NCBI GenBank assembly: GCA_011374625.1 | Contig: DRPN01000181.1 | Span: 1-45,011, forward strand | Reading direction: 5' to 3' | Source: Bacteroidota bacterium | GTDB lineage: Bacteria > Bacteroidota > Bacteroidia > Bacteroidales > VadinHA17 | Length of the DNA stretch: 45,011 nt | Part shown: one piece after another, positions 40,686-45,011 of the stretch | Position numbering within the stretch: the stretch's first letter is position 1 | Layout of the letters: the number at the start of each line of letters is the position of its first letter | Translations under genes and position numbers: made by a program | Notes under the pieces: generated by a model | Databases searched by the model: none | What the model saw: the letters and a program-made list of their open reading frames with translations, nothing else | Told to the model about the DNA's origin: nothing

Positions 40686-41324
40686 ATGCTTGAACCCTTT
40701 TATTATAATCCGGAAACAGAAGCTGGCGTAGACGAAGCCGGGCGGGGCTGCCTGGCCGGACCGGTGACGGCAGCAGCTGTAATTCTCCCCAGCGACTATG
40801 ATCTTCCGGACCTGAACGACTCAAAAAAACTCTCCGCAGAAAAACGGAAAACCTTACGTATAGAGATTGAAAATCAAGCTCTGGCGTGGGCTGTGACTAT
40901 GATAGATAACACACAGATAGACAAACTTAACATATTCCGGGCGTCGTATATTGCCATGCATGATGCCCTGCGCAAACTATACAGAAAGCCGGATCTTCTA
41001 CTCGTTGACGGGAAATTTTTCATTCCTTACGAAAACATCCCTTACAAATGTATCATTAAAGGGGACGGAAAGTATGCTTCCATTGCCGCTGCCTCTGTCC
41101 TGGCCAAGACACACCGGGATGAATACATGATCAGGTTACATGAGGAGTACCCCGTTTATCAGTGGGATAAAAACAAGGGGTATCCTACCAAAGGCCATCG
41201 CAGAGCCATCCGCGAACACGGCATAACCCCTTATCACCGCCGCTCTTTCCGCCTGCTGAATGAGCAAACGGAAATACATTTCAGAAAAAATATGGTTATG
41301 AACATATCACGTAAACTCAAATAA
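40686..41324 (+). CDS. rnhB: Ribonuclease HII
   Basis: A cytosolic nuclease that nicks DNA at embedded ribonucleotides and degrades RNA in hybrids. The 212 residues carry the family motifs GVDEAGRGCLAGPVTAAAVIL (catalytic D16 and E17), LNDSKKLSAEKR, LLVDGKFF (third acidic residue), IKGDGKYASIAAASVLAKTHRD (fourth) and YPTKGHRRAI. The start at ATG 40686 (MLEPFYYNPETEAG) is typical for Bacteroidetes. A gene for the other RNase H type lies 2.9 kb downstream. Confidence 0.96.
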   Translation: MLEPFYYNPETEAGVDEAGRGCLAGPVTAAAVILPSDYDLPDLNDSKKLSAEKRKTLRIEIENQALAWAVTMIDNTQIDKLNIFRASYIAMHDALRKLYRKPDLLLVDGKFFIPYENIPYKCIIKGDGKYASIAAASVLAKTHRDEYMIRLHEEYPVYQWDKNKGYPTKGHRRAIREHGITPYHRRSFRLLNEQTEIHFRKNMVMNISRKLK

Positions 41325-41329
41325 ATTTG
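41322..41329 (+). promoter_or_regulatory. Possible -7 promoter element before the S46 peptidase gene (TAAATTTG)
   Basis: An exact TAnnTTTG match overlapping the rnhB stop codon, 91 bases before ATG 41420. It would give a leader of about 80 bases. Confidence 0.3.
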
Positions 41330-41419
41330 CTCTTTTTGAAAATAAACTCACTCATTTTTCCTTATTTTACCCCCGAATATAATACCAACAGCTTTATAAT
41401 ATTTTAACACTTACACATT

Positions 41420-43567
41420 ATGAAACGTACAGGAACATTCATTTTAGGATTATTTCTTCTGGTCAGTCCATTGCTCCGGGCCGATGAAGGGATGTGGCTC
41501 TTACCCTTGCTGGAAAAGCTGAATATCGGCACCATGACCCGCATGGGACTTAAGTTATCTGCCGAAGACATTTACAGCATCAATCATTCCAGTCTGAAAG
41601 ATGCTATTGTTATTTTTGACGGAGGATGTACGGGAGAGATCGTATCAGACCAGGGTCTCTTACTAACTAATCATCATTGTGGTTACGGAGCCATCCAGAA
41701 GCACAGCTCGACGGAACACAATTACCTGGAAGACGGTTTCTGGGCACCTACTCAAAAGGATGAACTCCCGAATCCCGGGCTTCGGGTCACCTTTCTCGTA
41801 CGTATGGAAGACGTAACGGACCAGATCATACCGGCCCTGAGCGACACCATGTCCGAAGACACCCGTGCACAGACCATCAGTGAAATCAGCGGAAAAATTG
41901 TCAAAAAAGCAACCGACAGTACGGATTATCAGGCTTCCGTCCGCTCGTTCTTCTCGGGAAACCGGTATTATCTTCTGGTTTATGAGATATACAAAGATGT
42001 CCGTTTTGTCGGGACACCCCCTTCTTCCATCGGAAAATTCGGCGGCGATACCGATAACTGGATGTGGCCCAGACATACCGGCGACTTCAGCGTCTTTCGC
42101 GTCTATATGTCTCCCGACGGAAAACCCGCCGAATATTCTCCCGACAACGTACCCCTGAAACCCAAACATTACCTGCCGGTCTCCCTGAAAGGCGTACACC
42201 CCGGCGATTTTGCCATGATCATAGGCTACCCCGGAGGAACCTCCCGCTACATGACTTCCTGGGAAATCGACGAAGTGATGAATATTACTAACCCTAACCG
42301 CGTTAAAATAAGGGGTACCCGTCAGGAGATCCTCTGGAAAGATATGATGGCCAGCGAAAAGGTCAGAATCCAGTATGCCGAAAAATATTCCATGTCGAGC
42401 AACTACTGGAAATTCTCTATCGGCCAGAATCAGGATCTTAAAAAACTCAATGTAAAAGCCCGGAAACTGGCCCTGGAAAAAAAATTCCGTAACTGGGTAT
42501 CCCGGGATCCGGAAAGAGAAAAAAAATACGGTCAGGCACTGGACCTGATCAAAGATGCCATTGAAAACAGGGCTGATTACCGCTATGCTTCTCAATATCT
42601 CAGTGAGGCTTTGATCCGGGGCAGTGAGGTAATCCATTTTACCTATTCCTTACGGGGACTGGAAATGGCTCTGCAATCCGACGATATTCAACAAATCCGT
42701 AAAACAGTGGAGACTGCTAAAAAAACAGCAAAGGAATTTTTCAAGGATTATAACCCTCCCACCGACAAAGCGGCATCCAAAGCCATGTTCAGATTGTACG
42801 CTGAAAATGTCAAACCGGAGTTTCAGCCGGACATATTCGCTATGATCCGGAAAAAATACAAAAACAACTTTGATAAGTATATCGATAATATGTTTAACAA
42901 GTCGGTCTTCGTCAATGAACAACGTTTCCACGCCTTTTTGCAGAATCCCAAACTAAAGACTCTGCTGAAGGATCCGGCTTACGATGCCGCCCAATCCATC
43001 TTCAACGAATATTTCTACCTCTTGGGTCAGGAAACACAGTTTGATGAAGAACTCAACAAGGGGCACCGCCTTTACATGGCAGGCCTGATGGAGATGTTCC
43101 CAAAAAAGATCTTTTATCCGGATGCCAACTTCACCATGCGACTCACTTACGGCACGGTAGAAGGTTATGACCCGAGAGATGCTGTTCACTACAAATATTT
43201 CACTACCCTGAAAGGAGTCATGGAAAAGGAAGATCCCGATAATTATGAATTCATTGTTCCCGAAAAACTCAAGGAACTTTATAAATCCAAAGATTTTGGC
43301 AGATACGGAGAAGACGGCATTATGCATGTATGTTTCATCACCAACAATGACATTACCGGCGGCAATTCAGGGAGCCCTGTGATGAATGGCAACGGCGAAC
43401 TTATCGGTCTGGCTTTTGACGGCAACTGGGAGGCCATGAGCGGGGACATCGCCTTCGAAAACAGCCTGCAGCGCTGCATCGTTGTGGATATCCGTTATGT
43501 GCTTTTCATTATGGATAAGTTTTCCGGAGCCCGCCATCTGGTGGATGAAATGACTATCATGGAATAA
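41420..43567 (+). CDS. S46-family dipeptidyl-peptidase, DPP7-like
   Basis: A 715-residue periplasmic serine exopeptidase that removes dipeptides from peptide N-termini. The signal peptide ends at about residue 21 (LLRADEG). The chymotrypsin-like triad is visible: His in LLTNHHCGYG (about 86), Asp in the GGDTDNWMWPRHTGDF region, and Ser650 in GGNSGSPV. The helical domain that recognises the N-terminus lies between them. At the S1 position the sequence is IGLAFDGNWE, with Gly668 where the acidic-specific DPP11 has Arg (Arg673 of the P. gingivalis enzyme). This predicts preference for hydrophobic P1 residues as in DPP7. With the secreted serine peptidase at 21.8 kb it points to growth on proteins or peptides. 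A strong hairpin follows the gene. Confidence 0.94.
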   Translation: MKRTGTFILGLFLLVSPLLRADEGMWLLPLLEKLNIGTMTRMGLKLSAEDIYSINHSSLKDAIVIFDGGCTGEIVSDQGLLLTNHHCGYGAIQKHSSTEHNYLEDGFWAPTQKDELPNPGLRVTFLVRMEDVTDQIIPALSDTMSEDTRAQTISEISGKIVKKATDSTDYQASVRSFFSGNRYYLLVYEIYKDVRFVGTPPSSIGKFGGDTDNWMWPRHTGDFSVFRVYMSPDGKPAEYSPDNVPLKPKHYLPVSLKGVHPGDFAMIIGYPGGTSRYMTSWEIDEVMNITNPNRVKIRGTRQEILWKDMMASEKVRIQYAEKYSMSSNYWKFSIGQNQDLKKLNVKARKLALEKKFRNWVSRDPEREKKYGQALDLIKDAIENRADYRYASQYLSEALIRGSEVIHFTYSLRGLEMALQSDDIQQIRKTVETAKKTAKEFFKDYNPPTDKAASKAMFRLYAENVKPEFQPDIFAMIRKKYKNNFDKYIDNMFNKSVFVNEQRFHAFLQNPKLKTLLKDPAYDAAQSIFNEYFYLLGQETQFDEELNKGHRLYMAGLMEMFPKKIFYPDANFTMRLTYGTVEGYDPRDAVHYKYFTTLKGVMEKEDPDNYEFIVPEKLKELYKSKDFGRYGEDGIMHVCFITNNDITGGNSGSPVMNGNGELIGLAFDGNWEAMSGDIAFENSLQRCIVVDIRYVLFIMDKFSGARHLVDEMTIME

Positions 43568-43579
43568 TGAAAACACAAC

Positions 43580-43619
43580 CTGCCGGGCTGTCTGTATCTG
43601 TACACAGGCAGCCTGGCAG
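43580..43619 (+). terminator. 15-base hairpin after the S46 peptidase gene
   Basis: CTGCCGGGCTGTCTG pairs with CAGGCAGCCTGGCAG (two G-U pairs) around a 10-base loop, 13 bases after the stop. The following TGTTATTTT is only a weak T tract, so termination may be partial. The sequence resembles the hairpin inside the transposase remnant (21438-21469), so it may be a repeat element adopted as a terminator. Confidence 0.55.
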
Positions 43620-43654
43620 TGTTATTTTGCAGGTGCCTTTCAGAATATTTTTAT

Positions 43655-44239
43655 ATGGAAATTAATCTTAAAGAGATATTAGCCACCTTCATGGTGTTGT
43701 TTGCCGTGATTGACATCACCGGCTCAATCCCGATCATTATCGATATCAAGAGCAAGGTGGGAAAGGTCGAGGCCGGGAAGGTCACTCTGGTGTCTTTTCT
43801 CATCATGTTTGCTTTTCTGATAATCGGAGAACCGCTTCTGGCGTTTTTCGGCGTGGACATATCCTCCTTTGCTATCGCCGGCTCTTTTGTCCTGCTTTTC
43901 CTGGCTCTGGAAATGGTACTTGGGATTCCTTTTTTCAAACATGATGCCGAAGGCGGAGGATCTATCGTGCCTATAGCTTTCCCTTTGATTGCCGGAGCCG
44001 GTTCTATCACCACCCTGCTATCGCTGCGGGCCAGTTACAGCACCATTAATATCCTGATAGGTTTGTTGCTTAATATGATCATCGTTTATCTGGTGCTGAA
44101 AGCTACCAAATGGTTTGAAAGAATCCTGGGGCCCACCGGATTATACATCCTGCAGAAATTCTTCGGCATTATCCTCCTGGCCATTGCCATCCGTCTGTTT
44201 ATCAGCAATACCGGAATTCATCTGAACAATGCCCCCTGA
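43655..44239 (+). CDS. MarC-family integral membrane protein
   Basis: A 194-residue inner-membrane protein with about six hydrophobic segments. Family motifs are VLFAVIDITGSIPIIIDI near the N-terminus, FGVDISSFAIAGSFVLLFLALEMVLG in the middle, and FPLIAGAGSITTLLSL, then GLYILQKFFGIILLAIAI at the end. MarC proteins are of uncertain function; early links to multiple antibiotic resistance were not upheld. The start at ATG 43655 fits the family, while the track start 43619 is a TTG inside the upstream hairpin. The 3' end overlaps rnhA by 11 bases, suggesting coupled translation. Confidence 0.9.
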   Translation: MEINLKEILATFMVLFAVIDITGSIPIIIDIKSKVGKVEAGKVTLVSFLIMFAFLIIGEPLLAFFGVDISSFAIAGSFVLLFLALEMVLGIPFFKHDAEGGGSIVPIAFPLIAGAGSITTLLSLRASYSTINILIGLLLNMIIVYLVLKATKWFERILGPTGLYILQKFFGIILLAIAIRLFISNTGIHLNNAP

Positions 44240-44708
44240 TATCATCATATATACCGACGGAGCGGCCCGAGGGAACCCGGGGCCGGGCGGATACGGGGTT
44301 GTTCTGATGTCGGGCAAACACCGGAAAGAACTCTCTGAAGGATTTCGCCTCACCACCAACAACCGGATGGAACTACTGGCAGTAATCAAGGCACTGGAAG
44401 CCCTTAAGATCCCAAAAAGTAGTGTAACCATATACACCGACTCAAAATATGTGGCCGATGCCGTAAACAAGGGATGGGTTTTTCACTGGGAACAAAAAGG
44501 ATTTAAAAAGAAAAAGAATCCGGACCTCTGGAAACGTTTCCTCAAGCTTTACCGCAAGCATAACATTAAACTGGTTTGGATCAAAGGGCATAACAACACT
44601 ACGGAAAACGAACGCTGTGATCGTCTGGCTGTGGAAGCCTCCAAAGGGAACAACCTGAAAGAAGACGAGGGATACCTGTCCTCTGGCCAGGATCATTCAC
44701 TTTTCTAA
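44229..44708 (+). CDS. rnhA: Ribonuclease HI
   Basis: A 159-residue cytosolic nuclease that degrades the RNA strand of RNA-DNA hybrids. The four catalytic acids are all present: Asp in IYTDGAARGNPGPGG, Glu in NNRMELLAVIKAL, Asp in IYTDSKYVADAV and Asp in TENERCDRLAVEA. The basic substrate-handle region (WVFHWEQKGFKKKKNPDLWK) is also present. Its start lies inside the end of the MarC gene. Confidence 0.96.
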   Translation: MPPDIIIYTDGAARGNPGPGGYGVVLMSGKHRKELSEGFRLTTNNRMELLAVIKALEALKIPKSSVTIYTDSKYVADAVNKGWVFHWEQKGFKKKKNPDLWKRFLKLYRKHNIKLVWIKGHNNTTENERCDRLAVEASKGNNLKEDEGYLSSGQDHSLF

Positions 44709-44712
44709 ACAT

Positions 44713-44734
44713 CCTACGTAGAGTCCTACGTAGG
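44713..44734. repeat. Paired CCTACGTAG palindromes
   Basis: CCTACGTAGAGTCCTACGTAGG holds two copies of the palindrome CTACGTAG, so it can fold on itself. It starts five bases after the rnhA stop and is a possible weak transcription end or protein-binding site. Confidence 0.35.
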
Positions 44735-44767
44735 GAACTCCTCCCCCTCACCTTGTGACGGTCGGCT

Positions 44768-44807
44768 AAAAAAACCAAACGGGCGACTTTGCAAGCCTCC
44801 CATTCGG
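44768..44807 (-). terminator. Rho-independent terminator of the minus-strand T9SS gene
   Basis: On the minus strand CCGAATGGG pairs with CCCGTTTGG (9 pairs with two G-U) around a 15-base loop and is followed by TTTTTTT. It lies 25 bases after the stop of the partial T9SS cargo gene. Confidence 0.65.
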
Positions 44808-44832
44808 AAAATATCATGATTGCCTGAACCGT

Positions 44833-45011
44833 TTATTTCTTACTGACCTTATATACCCTTCTGACCTTCTGATCCTGACTGGTTACCGAGATCATGTAGA
44901 TACCTGCATGATAATTCTGCATGTCAACCTCTTTCACTTCGCCCGGCTGTACCCGCATATATTCTTTGACAAGTACTTTTTTCCCGGTAATATCCATGAT
45001 CACCACGGTAA
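44833..45011 (-). CDS. T9SS cargo protein, C-terminal sorting domain only (partial)
   Basis: The 3' end of a minus-strand gene that continues beyond the window. The visible 58 residues (VVIMDITGKKVLVKEYMRVQ through HAGIYMISVTSQDQKVRRVY to KVSKK) have the layout of a type A T9SS sorting domain, so the full protein is probably secreted and cell-surface attached. The frame is not in the ORF track because it lacks a start here. Nothing can be said about its function. Confidence 0.8.
   Translation of the reverse strand, partial: TVVIMDITGKKVLVKEYMRVQPGEVKEVDMQNYHAGIYMISVTSQDQKVRRVYKVSKK

Noticed and set aside
41663-42637. 324-residue minus-strand ORF opposite the S46 peptidase
   Set aside because: Long only because of base composition; the plus strand encodes a complete peptidase with its catalytic triad.
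1-45011. CRISPR array or tRNA genes
   Set aside because: No regularly spaced repeats, and no T-arm sequence of GGTTCRANTCC type in a cloverleaf context was recognised in any gap.

Overview
The window looks like a piece of a Bacteroidota (Bacteroidetes) chromosome, probably a Bacteroidales or Marinilabiliales-like relative. The evidence is: type IX secretion (T9SS) C-terminal sorting domains at both ends; an S46 dipeptidyl-peptidase of the DPP7/DPP11 group; several start-proximal matches to the Bacteroidetes -7 promoter element TAnnTTTG; weak or absent Shine-Dalgarno sequences; and an ECF sigma / anti-sigma / outer-membrane-protein operon. No tRNA, rRNA or CRISPR array was recognised. I could not run searches, so every family call rests on motifs read by eye.

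Layout. 1-3.3 kb: a gene-poor stretch with hairpins, a T9SS cargo protein with W/Y-rich repeats, and class II fructose-bisphosphate aldolase with a clear terminator. 3.6-11.4 kb: a signal-less BtuF-like binding protein, an AspT/YidE-type antiporter, RsgA, a large hybrid histidine kinase whose H-box histidine is replaced by glutamine, and the tRNA 2-selenouridine synthase MnmH. 11.5-21.1 kb: a minus-strand run with a U32-family tRNA hydroxylation protein, a second (intact) histidine kinase, an AsmA-like protein, peptidase E, a TPR/SpoIIE phosphatase and a lipoprotein. 21.2-21.8 kb: a scar holding the C-terminal half of a REP-associated transposase and the last ~55 codons of a DNA methyltransferase/Type IIG enzyme. 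21.8-24 kb: an S28/S37-type serine peptidase and an ICMT-like membrane methyltransferase, converging on strong hairpins. 24.3-30.4 kb: a minus-strand TetR / LolA-like / truncated FtsX / FtsX / FtsX / LolD-like ATPase / outer-membrane-protein cluster with a perfect TetR-type palindrome upstream. 30.5-33.3 kb: the ECF sigma operon. 33.3-34.1 kb: a repeat plus unassigned, structured-looking non-coding DNA. 34.1-36.5 kb: AhcY and RibF. 36.5-37.3 kb: remnants of a glycogen debranching enzyme and of a beta-helix surface protein. 37.5-45 kb: VanZ-like protein, polysaccharide flippase, GT4 glycosyltransferase, RNase HII, DPP7-like peptidase, MarC, RNase HI, and the 3' end of another T9SS cargo gene.

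How the genes may work together. The best candidate for an under-described system is the TetR-controlled LolCDE-like cluster. It carries its own periplasmic LolA-like carrier and outer-membrane protein, which suggests a dedicated, inducible inner-to-outer-membrane export route for a lipid or lipoprotein. The ECF operon is probably a self-contained envelope-sensing circuit. MnmH and the U32 protein both act on wobble uridine 34 of tRNA. The intergenic regions hold at least two families of hairpin repeats built around CGCAATAGA, including one pair about 13.4 kb apart in opposite orientation. Together with the gene remnants they show past mobile-element activity.
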